Position numbers and translations under genes: made by a program
The notes under the pieces: generated by a model
Seen by the model: the letters and a program-made list of their open reading frames with translations, nothing else
Database searches by the model: none
What the model was told of the DNA's origin: nothing
Assembly (NCBI GenBank): GCA_027027675.1
Contig: JALVKT010000195.1
Location: 1-19,463 of the forward strand
Source of the DNA: Thermofilaceae archaeon
GTDB taxonomy: Archaea; Thermoproteota; Thermoprotei; Thermofilales; Thermofilaceae
Direction of reading: 5' to 3'
Length of the DNA stretch: 19,463 bases
Shown here: piece by piece, positions 6,393 to 13,200 of the stretch
Numbering within the stretch: position 1 is the first letter of the stretch
Layout of the letters: the number at the start of each line of letters is the position of its first letter

Positions 6393-7898
6393 CTAGGGTT
6401 CAAGCCTCACGGAAGCCTTCTCCAACCCCTCGTCGAGGAACTTGAGGCTCACCATGGGGCCGTACCCGGAGAGGTCTATGCTTTCCCGCCCCGGAGACAG
6501 GGATACGCGGTCGGCATCGTAGCCCACGGGGGGCATCGAGGCGTCGTAGCTCCTCAGCTCCAGAGTGCCGCCGCGCCTCGTGTAGAGGGTGAGCCTGGCC
6601 TCCCGGTACCCCGTGAGGGGTATGCCGCCCCACCACCTGCCGGAAACCATCCACCCCGGCGCCGAGGCGTAGAGGGGCGGAGGGGCCCTCTGGATAATAT
6701 CTGAGGGGAGGGGCAGCACGTCTCTCCACCCGGCCTCGACCGGCGCCGCGTCGAGGGCCTCGTAGTTCGCCGTCGTCGACGTACCCAGGAGGATCCACCT
6801 GCCGGCCGATTCAATCGATGTTATGCGGGCTCCCAGGGCGGCGACTACCTTGACCTGGGGTGGGGCGATGTAGAGTAGGACGCTTGGGGCCACGGTTGTG
6901 TTGCGCTCCCGGGCCATCTCCTCTTCGGCCTTGTTCCTCGGGTAGAGTAGGCCGTGCGAGTAGCTGTTGTAGGCGACGAGTACGCCGCCGCCGAGGGTCA
7001 CCGTGTTCGTCCTGAGGGGGCCGTACCCAGAGGGGCCGAAGTCCATGAGCCTGTAGTACCACATAGGCTCCCCGGCGACGGGGTTGCCGGCTATGAAGCC
7101 GCCGCGGATGAAGTGCAGGTACCTGCCGTAGGCTGACGCTGCACATCCCGACAGGGGCGTCGAGGAGTGGGGGGCTCCGTCCACGCTGTGCCCCTCATAG
7201 TCCACGCCTACGCGGAGCCACCTGCCCTCTACGAGGTCTAGGCACTGGACTTCGCGGACCCCGTCTCTCCACGCCTTCATGGAGTCGAAGCAGGCGTGGT
7301 CGTAGTGCAGCGCCCCTTTGAGCGCCCTCCTGGGGCTGAGCTGGGCCGCGGCGCCGCCGCGCCTGGGGAGGCTGTACACGCCGAGCCTTAGGTGCCCGTC
7401 GCCGCGGGCCAGTAGGAGCCTGTCGTTTACGGGGTCGTAGATTATGTCTGTGACCTCGCCGGCCCAGACGTCTCTCTCCCCCACGCCCTCCTTCCAGAGA
7501 AGCCTCACCTCGTCGTCGGCGACGCTGTACGAGTGGACGTGGCTGTACTTGTTGTAGAATAGGACGAAACCGCCCCTGCCCCTGCGGCCCCCGAAGACTG
7601 CCGGCGCGTGAACCCACCCCCCGAAGAATATTTCGTCGTCCACGGCGTCTACCGCGTTGTAGGTGTCGCCCCCGGAGACGGGGAGGTAGCCCACCTTCTC
7701 GAACCGGTAAGTGCGCAGCCCATGCTCCCCGTAGAACCTGGCTTCTGCCTCGAAGGCCACCGTGAAGTACAGGATGTCTCTGTGGAACTTGAGCCCATAT
7801 ATGCCTCCGGAGCCCCACTCGGGGGCTCTCCGGGGAGGTATCCTGGAGAGACGGGATATTATATTGTCTATGCCTCCCATACTCCTACACCATACCAT
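6393..7898 (-). CDS. DUF2139-like protein, probable cytoplasmic beta-propeller, linked to sugar ABC transporter
   Basis: The 501-residue protein has no signal peptide or membrane segment and is rich in Gly, Tyr, Trp and short strand-turn repeats, suggesting a beta-propeller. Blocks such as EWGSGGIYGLKFHRDILYFT, SGGDTYNAVDAVDDEIFFGG, YNKYSHVHSYSV and WAGEVTDIIYDPVNDRLLLA match my memory of the archaeal DUF2139 family, which has no known function. It is the last gene of the minus-strand sugar transporter operon, after the second permease. ATG at 7898 is the longest start; ATG at 7880 (MGGIDN) is also good, lying about 31 bases after a TTTTTA box. Possible roles are cytoplasmic binding or processing of the imported sugar, or sensing it. 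No catalytic motif could be recognised. Confidence 0.75.
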   Translation of the reverse strand: MVWCRSMGGIDNIISRLSRIPPRRAPEWGSGGIYGLKFHRDILYFTVAFEAEARFYGEHGLRTYRFEKVGYLPVSGGDTYNAVDAVDDEIFFGGWVHAPAVFGGRRGRGGFVLFYNKYSHVHSYSVADDEVRLLWKEGVGERDVWAGEVTDIIYDPVNDRLLLARGDGHLRLGVYSLPRRGGAAAQLSPRRALKGALHYDHACFDSMKAWRDGVREVQCLDLVEGRWLRVGVDYEGHSVDGAPHSSTPLSGCAASAYGRYLHFIRGGFIAGNPVAGEPMWYYRLMDFGPSGYGPLRTNTVTLGGGVLVAYNSYSHGLLYPRNKAEEEMARERNTTVAPSVLLYIAPPQVKVVAALGARITSIESAGRWILLGTSTTANYEALDAAPVEAGWRDVLPLPSDIIQRAPPPLYASAPGWMVSGRWWGGIPLTGYREARLTLYTRRGGTLELRSYDASMPPVGYDADRVSLSPGRESIDLSGYGPMVSLKFLDEGLEKASVRLEP

Positions 7899-7929
7899 CG
7901 TAGAAGGGTAAAAAATGTGGGGGCTCGCC

Positions 7930-8766
7930 CTAGCCCTTCACCGTCCAGCCGACCATGCCCCTTATGAAGTATTTCTGGAGGAACGCGTAGAGCAGGAGGG
8001 GCACGAGCATGGTGAGCACGCTGCCGGCTGAGAGGAGGCCCCAGTCGATGTGGTACTCGCCCCTGATGTAGGCGACCTTCTGCGTCACCACGTACTTGTC
8101 GGGGCTTATGAGGAACATGAGGGCGAAGAAGAAGTCGCTCCACACCCACGTGAACTGGATGACCGATGCTGAGAGGAGGGCCGGCATGCTCAGCCTGAGC
8201 ACTATTGTGAAGAAAATGGTGAAGTAGCCCGCGCCGTCCACCATGGCCGCCTCCTCTATCTCCCTTGGGAGCATCTTGAAGAAGTTGTGCATGAAGAATG
8301 TTATCCACGCCAGCCCCCACGAGCTGTGTATGAGTATGAGCCCGAGGAAGGTGTTGATGAGGTGCGCGTTCCTCAGCATGAAGTAGAGGGGTATCACCAC
8401 CATCTGCTGCGGCACGGCCATTATGAGCAGAAGGGTTAGGAAGAGGTAGTTCTTAATGGGGAAGCTGAAGTGTGAGAAGCCGTACGCCGCCATGGCCGCG
8501 AGGAGTATGGGTATTATCGTGCTCGGGATAGTCACTATGAAGCTGTTGAGGTATCCCTGGAGGAACGCGTAGGCGGGGTCGAAGAGCACCTCCACGTAGT
8601 TGTTGAGTGTGAAGTGGCCGTAGGGCGTCCACCAGCCGTGGACGACTACCTCGCTGAACGGCCTAACACTGACCATGAGCAGGCCCACGACTGGCAGCGC
8701 CCACACCACCGCGAGGGCCCAGACGACCGCGTTGGTTAAAAGGCCCGTCAAGCTAACCCTTCTCAC
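7930..8766 (-). CDS. Carbohydrate ABC transporter permease, MalG/UgpE type
   Basis: The 278-residue inner-membrane subunit forms one half of the sugar translocation channel. It has six predicted membrane segments and the conserved cytoplasmic EAA loop EIEEAAMVDGAGYFTIFFTI at about residues 180-200, which docks on the ATPase. The C-terminal ending (QKYFIRGMVGWTVKG) is typical of the MalG branch (usually QKYFVRGLTAGAVKG). The GTG start at 8766 overlaps the end of the first permease gene by 14 bases, showing translational coupling. The substrate is a saccharide by family; which one is not visible. Confidence 0.93.
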   Translation of the reverse strand: MRRVSLTGLLTNAVVWALAVVWALPVVGLLMVSVRPFSEVVVHGWWTPYGHFTLNNYVEVLFDPAYAFLQGYLNSFIVTIPSTIIPILLAAMAAYGFSHFSFPIKNYLFLTLLLIMAVPQQMVVIPLYFMLRNAHLINTFLGLILIHSSWGLAWITFFMHNFFKMLPREIEEAAMVDGAGYFTIFFTIVLRLSMPALLSASVIQFTWVWSDFFFALMFLISPDKYVVTQKVAYIRGEYHIDWGLLSAGSVLTMLVPLLLYAFLQKYFIRGMVGWTVKG

Positions 8767-9652
8767 TCTTCCTCACCTCGCGGATAAACCATATACCCGG
8801 TATCAGCGTGAGCAGGGCCAGGATTATCGAGACCGCGGCCGACCTGCCATAGTCGAGGGCTCTGGCGAAGTAGAGGTACATTACAAGGGCGAGGACGTTT
8901 GAGGCCCCGCCGGGCCCGCCGAACGTGCTCACGTAGACTATGTCGAATATCTTGAGGTCCCAGAGGACGGTCATTATGACCGCTATTATAATGGCCGGCT
9001 TGAGCTGCGGCACAACTATCCTTGAGAATATCTGCCACGAGTTCGCGCCGTCTATCATCGCCGCCTCGATGGTGCTGGTTGGCACGGACTCGAGGGCGGC
9101 CGCGAAGACCGTGAGGTTGAAGCCTGTCCAGAGCCACACGGCGCCCAGTATTAGTGCGAAGAGGGCTGTCTGCGGGTATATCAGCCAGTCCTTGGCCAGT
9201 ATGCCCTTGAAGCCTAGGAGCGCGAAGAGCCTGGGAAATATTCCTATGAACTCGTCGTACATGAAGCGTATGAGCAGGCCGCCCACGATCATCGGCACAA
9301 CCATTCCGAGGAACATTATCGACTTGACTATGGAGCTGCCCCGCACGGAGCGTAGCAGGTACGCTAGGACGAGGCCTAGCAGTATCGACAGGGGGAGGTG
9401 TATCGCTATCCAGATGAAGTTGTGTATCATCGCGCCCCAGGGCGGCGGCCGGGGCATTCTCCTGAGGTAGACGAGGGCCTTCTCCGGCGACGTCTCTGTT
9501 ATAACTTTCACGTAGTTGTCCAGGCCGAAGCCGTTCTTGGTCTCGAAGCTAATAATAACCGTGCCTATGATGGGCGTGATAACGAAGATTGCTATTAGGA
9601 TGTACGCTGGCAGAGTGAAAAAAAGAAAGTACCTTTTCTCCCTGAAGGGCAT
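8753..9652 (-). CDS. Carbohydrate ABC transporter permease, MalF/UgpA type
   Basis: The 299-residue partner channel subunit has six predicted membrane segments, starting at about residue 9 (FLFFTLPAYILIAIFVITP), and the EAA loop TIEAAMIDGANSWQIFSRIV followed by VPQLKP. It is of the short MalF type, without the large periplasmic insertion of enterobacterial MalF. The family motif TFGGPGGAS precedes the penultimate membrane segment. The ATG at 9652 follows the binding-protein gene by 20 bases. It works with the permease at 7930-8766, the binding protein and the divergently encoded ATPase. Confidence 0.93.
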   Translation of the reverse strand: MPFREKRYFLFFTLPAYILIAIFVITPIIGTVIISFETKNGFGLDNYVKVITETSPEKALVYLRRMPRPPPWGAMIHNFIWIAIHLPLSILLGLVLAYLLRSVRGSSIVKSIMFLGMVVPMIVGGLLIRFMYDEFIGIFPRLFALLGFKGILAKDWLIYPQTALFALILGAVWLWTGFNLTVFAAALESVPTSTIEAAMIDGANSWQIFSRIVVPQLKPAIIIAVIMTVLWDLKIFDIVYVSTFGGPGGASNVLALVMYLYFARALDYGRSAAVSIILALLTLIPGIWFIREVRKSEKG

Positions 9653-9672
9653 GGCCTACCAGCCCTGAACTC

Positions 9673-11040
9673 TCAGCCCTTGCAGGCCGGGTGCTGCTCG
9701 GTCAGGGTCTGGAGTACGCTGTCCACCTGGTCCGGCTGCACCCACAGCAGCTTAAGCTGGTCCCAGAAGAGCGTCTGCCAGTCGCCGCCCACCGTGTCGT
9801 CGAGGTCGGGCACTATCTTCATGTTCCTCTCCTTGATCTTGTTGTAGACGCTCTTCATCGGCGTCCATATGACGTCGACGCTTACGCCCTTCCAGGTGGG
9901 GATCTTCCCTGCAGGCCCGGAGACGTGCACCGCCTGGCCTTCAGTTGCTATGTACTTGAGGAAGATTATCGCCGCCTCCTTGTGCTTGGTGAACTTGGGT
10001 ATGAAGGCGTAGTCCGTCCCGCCCACCACCGCCTTGCACCCCGGCAGCGGGAAGAAGTCTATGTCCGTCGGGTCCTGAACCCTGCCTGCGATCCACGTGC
10101 CCATGAAGTAGAGGGCGTACTCGCCGGCCCACCAGCGCTCGACCGCGGAGGTCCACTCCATGGGCTCGCTGAAGTATCCCTCCTTTATGAGCGGGACAAG
10201 CTTCTCCTTGAATATGGCTTCTACCTCTGGGTCGGTGAACTTCTTCTTGCAGCTTATGAGGTCGTACTGGAGCTGCGGGCCGCCGAAGGTTATGAGGAAG
10301 TGCTCTGTAATGTCGCTCTCAGGCCAGCCTACCCCGTCGCCGGTGACTATCGGGTTCTTGATGCCGGGTATCTGCTTTATCTTCTTCAGGAGGGCCACGA
10401 ACTCGTCCCACGTCTGCGGCTCCTGCAGCCCATGCTTCTTGAAGAAGCTCTTCCTGTACCAGAAGCCAGGCTTGAGCCACATTGTGAAGGGCGCGCCCCA
10501 TATCTTGCCGTCCCACTTGACGTTGTTAACCACTCCTCCGATGTACTCGTCCTCCTTAACATAGCTGGACACGTCCTCCACGTAGCCCTTCTGGGCCATC
10601 TTTACGATGAACCATGCCCAGGGGGTGATTATCACGTCTGCGGGCGTAAGCCCGGACTCAAACTGTACGGGGAGGATCTGGGCGAGGTCCTCCGCCCTCT
10701 TTGTGAGATACTTTATCTTAATGTTAGGATATTTCTTCTCGAATTCCTGGATTACCTTTGAGAAGTACTCCGCGCTTTTGCCCGACCAGGGGCCTATTAC
10801 TACGAGCTCTACCTGCTCCTGTGGCTGAGGGGTCGGGGCAGGCTTCCCAAGCTCCCCGACTCTCTGCTCGAGGGCTCCCACCTTGGATTCTAGCTCGGAT
10901 ATTTTCCCGTTTAGGGTGTTAATTTTCGCTTCGAGGGCGCCTATCTGGGAGTAGAGGAGCGCTATAGCGGCTAGGGATACTAGAAGTGCTATGAGCGACA
11001 GGGCTATGGCAGCCTTTAGAAGGCCTCCCTGGCTGCTCAT
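9673..11040 (-). CDS. Extracellular sugar-binding protein of the ABC importer, with anchor and coiled-coil stalk
   Basis: The 455-residue family-1 solute-binding protein captures the sugar outside the cell. Domains in order: a short polar start; one hydrophobic segment at about residues 8-30 that anchors the protein; a heptad-patterned coiled coil at about 33-65 (IGALEAKINTLNGKISELES and onward); a short Pro/Gln linker (PAPTPQPQEQ); then the binding domain from about residue 77, with the usual WDEF, GVGWPESD and GEYALYFMGTWI blocks and the C-terminal helix region. Three Cys occur in the binding domain (LISCKK, PLPGCKA, HPACKG). The ATG at 11040 lies about 30 bases after a TATA box, giving a very short leader. 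It heads the operon with both permeases and the DUF2139-like gene. A coiled coil between anchor and binding domain is unusual. Confidence 0.93.
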   Translation of the reverse strand: MSSQGGLLKAAIALSLIALLVSLAAIALLYSQIGALEAKINTLNGKISELESKVGALEQRVGELGKPAPTPQPQEQVELVVIGPWSGKSAEYFSKVIQEFEKKYPNIKIKYLTKRAEDLAQILPVQFESGLTPADVIITPWAWFIVKMAQKGYVEDVSSYVKEDEYIGGVVNNVKWDGKIWGAPFTMWLKPGFWYRKSFFKKHGLQEPQTWDEFVALLKKIKQIPGIKNPIVTGDGVGWPESDITEHFLITFGGPQLQYDLISCKKKFTDPEVEAIFKEKLVPLIKEGYFSEPMEWTSAVERWWAGEYALYFMGTWIAGRVQDPTDIDFFPLPGCKAVVGGTDYAFIPKFTKHKEAAIIFLKYIATEGQAVHVSGPAGKIPTWKGVSVDVIWTPMKSVYNKIKERNMKIVPDLDDTVGGDWQTLFWDQLKLLWVQPDQVDSVLQTLTEQHPACKG

Positions 11041-11069
11041 TTTTTCTCAAATATTTTTTCTGGGAATAA

Positions 11070-11077
11070 TATATAAA
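11070..11077 (-). promoter_or_regulatory. TATA box for the binding-protein operon
   Basis: The minus strand reads TTTATATA, ending about 30 bases before the ATG at 11040. Transcription would begin near 11048, giving a leader of only about 8 bases. No clear Shine-Dalgarno sequence precedes the ATG, which fits a near-leaderless transcript. Confidence 0.6.
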
Positions 11078-11086
11078 GAATTCTTT
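11075..11086. promoter_or_regulatory. 12-bp palindrome at the TATA/BRE of the binding-protein promoter
   Basis: AAAGAATTCTTT is a perfect palindrome that overlaps the upstream edge of the TATA box, where TFB contacts DNA. A regulator bound here would block or modulate transcription. In AT-rich DNA a 12-bp palindrome can arise by chance. Confidence 0.35.
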
Positions 11087-11113
11087 CTACAGATTTCACA
11101 GAAATTTCAATAA

Positions 11114-11139
11114 ATAATAGTAATAACTTCTACTATTAT
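11114..11139. promoter_or_regulatory. Perfect 9-bp inverted repeat, candidate operator
   Basis: ATAATAGTA and TACTATTAT form a perfect inverted repeat with 8 bases between the arms. It lies about 40 bases upstream of the TATA box for the binding-protein operon, where archaeal activators often bind. It could also form a hairpin if transcribed, but no transcript is expected to cross it. Confidence 0.45.
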
Positions 11140-11144
11140 GTATA

Positions 11145-11186
11145 ATGCAATGTATACGTTTATTGCATATTTCTGAACTATTGCAC
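11145..11186. repeat. Cluster of three ATTGCA/TGCAAT elements spaced 17-18 bp
   Basis: ATGCAAT (11145-11151) and ATTGCAT (11162-11168) form a perfect 7-bp inverted repeat with 10 bases between. A third copy, ATTGCAC (11180-11186), follows in direct orientation 18 bases on. Spacing close to two helical turns puts all three on about the same face of the DNA, as expected for cooperative regulator binding. Confidence 0.4.
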
Positions 11187-11296
11187 ATAATTTAGTATAT
11201 AACACGCCATAACAGCAATGAATGAATAATACATAGAGTTAGTAAAAAACTATTGTTATATGTAAGTATGGGAGAAAGATTTTATTATAAGATAGC

Positions 11297-11313
11297 TAAA
11301 TACGCCGTATTTA
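11297..11313. promoter_or_regulatory. 17-bp palindrome upstream of the MalK-type ATPase promoter
   Basis: TAAATACG and CGTATTTA flank a single C, a perfect 8-bp inverted repeat. The CG-containing core stands out in the AT-rich region, so it is less likely to be chance. It ends 16 bases before the TATA box for the ATPase gene, a position suited to an activator or a repressor of TFB binding. Confidence 0.5.
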
Positions 11314-11329
11314 CACAAATATGATAAAA

Positions 11330-11337
11330 TATTTAAG
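11330..11337 (+). promoter_or_regulatory. TATA box for the MalK/MsmK-type ATPase gene
   Basis: TATTTAAG is centred about 31 bases before the ATG at 11365. With usual archaeal spacing the transcript would start at or next to the ATG, so the mRNA is probably leaderless. This agrees with the lack of a Shine-Dalgarno sequence before the gene. Confidence 0.6.
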
Positions 11338-11364
11338 GGCACGAAATAACCTTACAAGATAGCA

Positions 11365-12444
11365 ATGGCAAGCGTATCAGTAAAAAACCTTGTAAAAAAG
11401 TTCGGGAAGGTCGTAGCGGTAGACCACGTGTCCTTCTCCGTCAATGACGGCGAGTTCGTGGTTCTGCTTGGGCCCAGCGGCTGCGGCAAGACGACGACGC
11501 TGCGCCTAATAGCGGGCCTAGAGTACCCCGACGAGGGGGAGATATGGATTGGTGACAGGCTTGTGAATGACCTGCCGCCCAAGGATAGGGACGTGGCTAT
11601 GGTGTTCCAGAACTACGCTCTCTACCCCCACATGACGGTTTACGATAACCTCGCCTTTCCCTTGAAGGTGAGGAAGGTGCCGCGGGACGAGATTGACAGG
11701 AAGGTTCGTGAGGTGGCAAAGCTCCTGCAGATCGAGGAGCTTCTCGATCGTAAGCCTGCTCAGCTTAGTGGTGGTCAGCAGCAGCGCGTAGCCCTTGGGA
11801 GGGCTCTTGTGAGGGAGCCGAAGGTTTTCCTAATGGATGAGCCTTTAAGCAACCTTGACGCGAAGCTGAGGATCTATATGAGGGCGGAGCTTAAGAGGCT
11901 CCAGCGGGAACTCGGCATAACAACCATCTATGTCACGCACGACCAGGCCGAAGCCATGACGATGGCGGATAAGATTGTTGTTCTCAAGGATGGTAGGATA
12001 CAGCAGATTGGCAGGCCGGAGGAGCTCTATAATAAGCCTGCAAACGTGTTCGTCGCCGGCTTCATAGGCGCGCCGCCGATGAACTTTATGGACGCCTCTG
12101 TGAAGGAGGAGGGCGGCAGGCTTGTCCTGGATACGGGGATTTTTAGGATTGAGCTTCCCGACTACATGGCCGAGGCGCTGAGGAAGGCCGGCCCGCCGAG
12201 CGAGGTTATCGTGGGTGTTAGGCCTGAGCATATAACTGTGGACGGGGACGGGGTGGAGGTGGAGGTCTTCGTCACCGAGCCGCTGGGCGGGGAGACGATT
12301 ATAGACTTTAAGCATGGGGACAAGATTTTGAAGATAAAGTATCCGGGCCTTTTCAAGGCTAAGCCTGGAGACAAGATAAGGGTCAAGTTTGACGTGGACA
12401 ATATACACGTCTTTGACAAGAAGACTGGGAAGACTATAGTCTAA
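11365..12444 (+). CDS. Sugar ABC importer ATPase, MalK/MsmK/UgpC type
   Basis: The 359-residue ATPase energises the two permeases encoded on the other strand. It has Walker A GPSGCGKT (36-43), Q-loop FQNYALYPHMTVYDN, signature LSGGQQQRVALGRAL, Walker B VFLMDEPLSNLDAKLR and the switch His in YVTHDQAEAMTMADK. A C-terminal TOBE regulatory domain follows from about residue 235 (PPMNFMDA, VRPEHI). This is the full MalK architecture. The ATG at 11365 follows a TATA box at leaderless distance. Third-position G+C looks lower than in the neighbouring minus-strand genes. MalK-type ATPases can serve several sugar importers, which would explain separate transcription from the permease operon. Confidence 0.95.
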   Translation: MASVSVKNLVKKFGKVVAVDHVSFSVNDGEFVVLLGPSGCGKTTTLRLIAGLEYPDEGEIWIGDRLVNDLPPKDRDVAMVFQNYALYPHMTVYDNLAFPLKVRKVPRDEIDRKVREVAKLLQIEELLDRKPAQLSGGQQQRVALGRALVREPKVFLMDEPLSNLDAKLRIYMRAELKRLQRELGITTIYVTHDQAEAMTMADKIVVLKDGRIQQIGRPEELYNKPANVFVAGFIGAPPMNFMDASVKEEGGRLVLDTGIFRIELPDYMAEALRKAGPPSEVIVGVRPEHITVDGDGVEVEVFVTEPLGGETIIDFKHGDKILKIKYPGLFKAKPGDKIRVKFDVDNIHVFDKKTGKTIV

Positions 12445-12453
12445 TCCCACTTT

Positions 12454-13200
12454 TTAGCCCGGAGAGCCGCATCCGGAGAAGAGCTTGGGTGGGTAAAGCT
12501 TTCTCTCCTCAAGGGTTTTCTCCCACTCGGGCCCCCTTGGAGGCCCGCTCCACACGATTTTTCCGTCCTCTATTATGTGGGCCTTGTCGGCTAGGGCTTC
12601 GGCGAGCCAGATGTTCTGCGTCGAGAGCAGGATGGACGTTCCTTGGCGGTGGAGCCGGCACAGGAGGGCTAGTAGTGACGCCGCGCCGGGCGGGTCTAGG
12701 CCTGCGAGGGGCTCGTCTAGGAGCAGGAGGCTCGGCTTGTAGACGAGTATTGATGCTAGGGCGACTCTCTTTTTCTCGCCTAGGCTTAGCGTGTGGATGG
12801 GCCTGTTGAGGAGGTGCTTTGCTCCCACGAGCCCCGCGTACTCCTCTACGAGCGCGTGCAGCTCGTCTCCCTCGACGCCTAGGAGTCTGGGCGCGAAGGC
12901 TATTTCGTCGAAGACTGTGGGGTTGAAGAGCTGGTCGTCGGGGTCTTGGAATAGGAGTCCGATGTGTCTGCGCGCGTTGGCGGGGTTTCGGGAGACGTTT
13001 ATCCCGGCAACGAGTACTTCTCCCTGCTGGGGCTTTAGGAGGCCTGCGGCCACTAGCAGCAGTGTTGTTTTTCCGCTGCCGTTGTAGCCGAGGAGGGCGG
13101 CTGTTTCTCCCGGCTTTAGGGAGAGTGTTACGCCTTTGAGGGCCTCGGGGCCGCCCGGGTACGTGTAGTGTACGTCTCTGATGTGGAGCGCCTCTACCAT
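12454..13200 (-). CDS. cbiO: ECF-type nickel/cobalt importer ATPase CbiO/NikO
   Basis: The 248-residue ATPase of the energy-coupling-factor metal importer has Walker A GYNGSGKT (38-45), Q-loop LFQDPDDQLFNPTVFDEIAF (the FQDP...F.PTV..DIAF block diagnostic of CbiO), signature LSLGEKKRVALAS, Walker B LLLLDEPLAGLDP and a Gln in place of the switch His in LLSTQNIWLAEALAD. Loss of the His-switch residue is worth noting because most CbiO proteins have STH or ATH there. ATG at 13200 was chosen although the frame stays open upstream, because the ABC domain starts there. The gene overlaps cbiQ by 7 bases. It ends 9 bases from the convergent MalK-type gene. Confidence 0.93.
   Translation of the reverse strand: MVEALHIRDVHYTYPGGPEALKGVTLSLKPGETAALLGYNGSGKTTLLLVAAGLLKPQQGEVLVAGINVSRNPANARRHIGLLFQDPDDQLFNPTVFDEIAFAPRLLGVEGDELHALVEEYAGLVGAKHLLNRPIHTLSLGEKKRVALASILVYKPSLLLLDEPLAGLDPPGAASLLALLCRLHRQGTSILLSTQNIWLAEALADKAHIIEDGKIVWSGPPRGPEWEKTLEERKLYPPKLFSGCGSPG

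Larger units (their letters stand above)
11041..11364. promoter_or_regulatory. AT-rich divergent control region of the sugar importer
   Basis: The 324 bases between the divergent binding-protein gene and ATPase gene contain 80 G or C by my count (about 25%), against roughly 60% around it. No credible ORF or RNA gene is visible inside. The region holds a TATA box for each direction, a 12-bp palindrome, two inverted repeats and a 17-bp palindrome, all listed separately. It is far longer than the other gaps in the window, which suggests dense regulation of sugar uptake. Confidence 0.75.

Noticed and set aside
9691..10761. A 356-codon plus-strand open frame opposite the sugar-binding protein.
   Set aside because: Long antisense frames are expected in GC-rich DNA with this codon bias. 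The minus-strand protein has clear family blocks, and the antisense product resembles no protein family.
11190..11230. A third TATA-like box (AGTATATA) and short ATG frames in the AT-rich divergent region, suggesting a small gene.
   Set aside because: The ATG frames end within a few codons, no RNA fold is apparent, and TATA-like strings are expected by chance at 25% G+C.
12445..12453. Possible terminator (T-run at 12451-12455) between the MalK-type gene and cbiO.
   Set aside because: Only five Ts without a stem. It may help termination of the plus-strand gene but is too weak to list as a feature.
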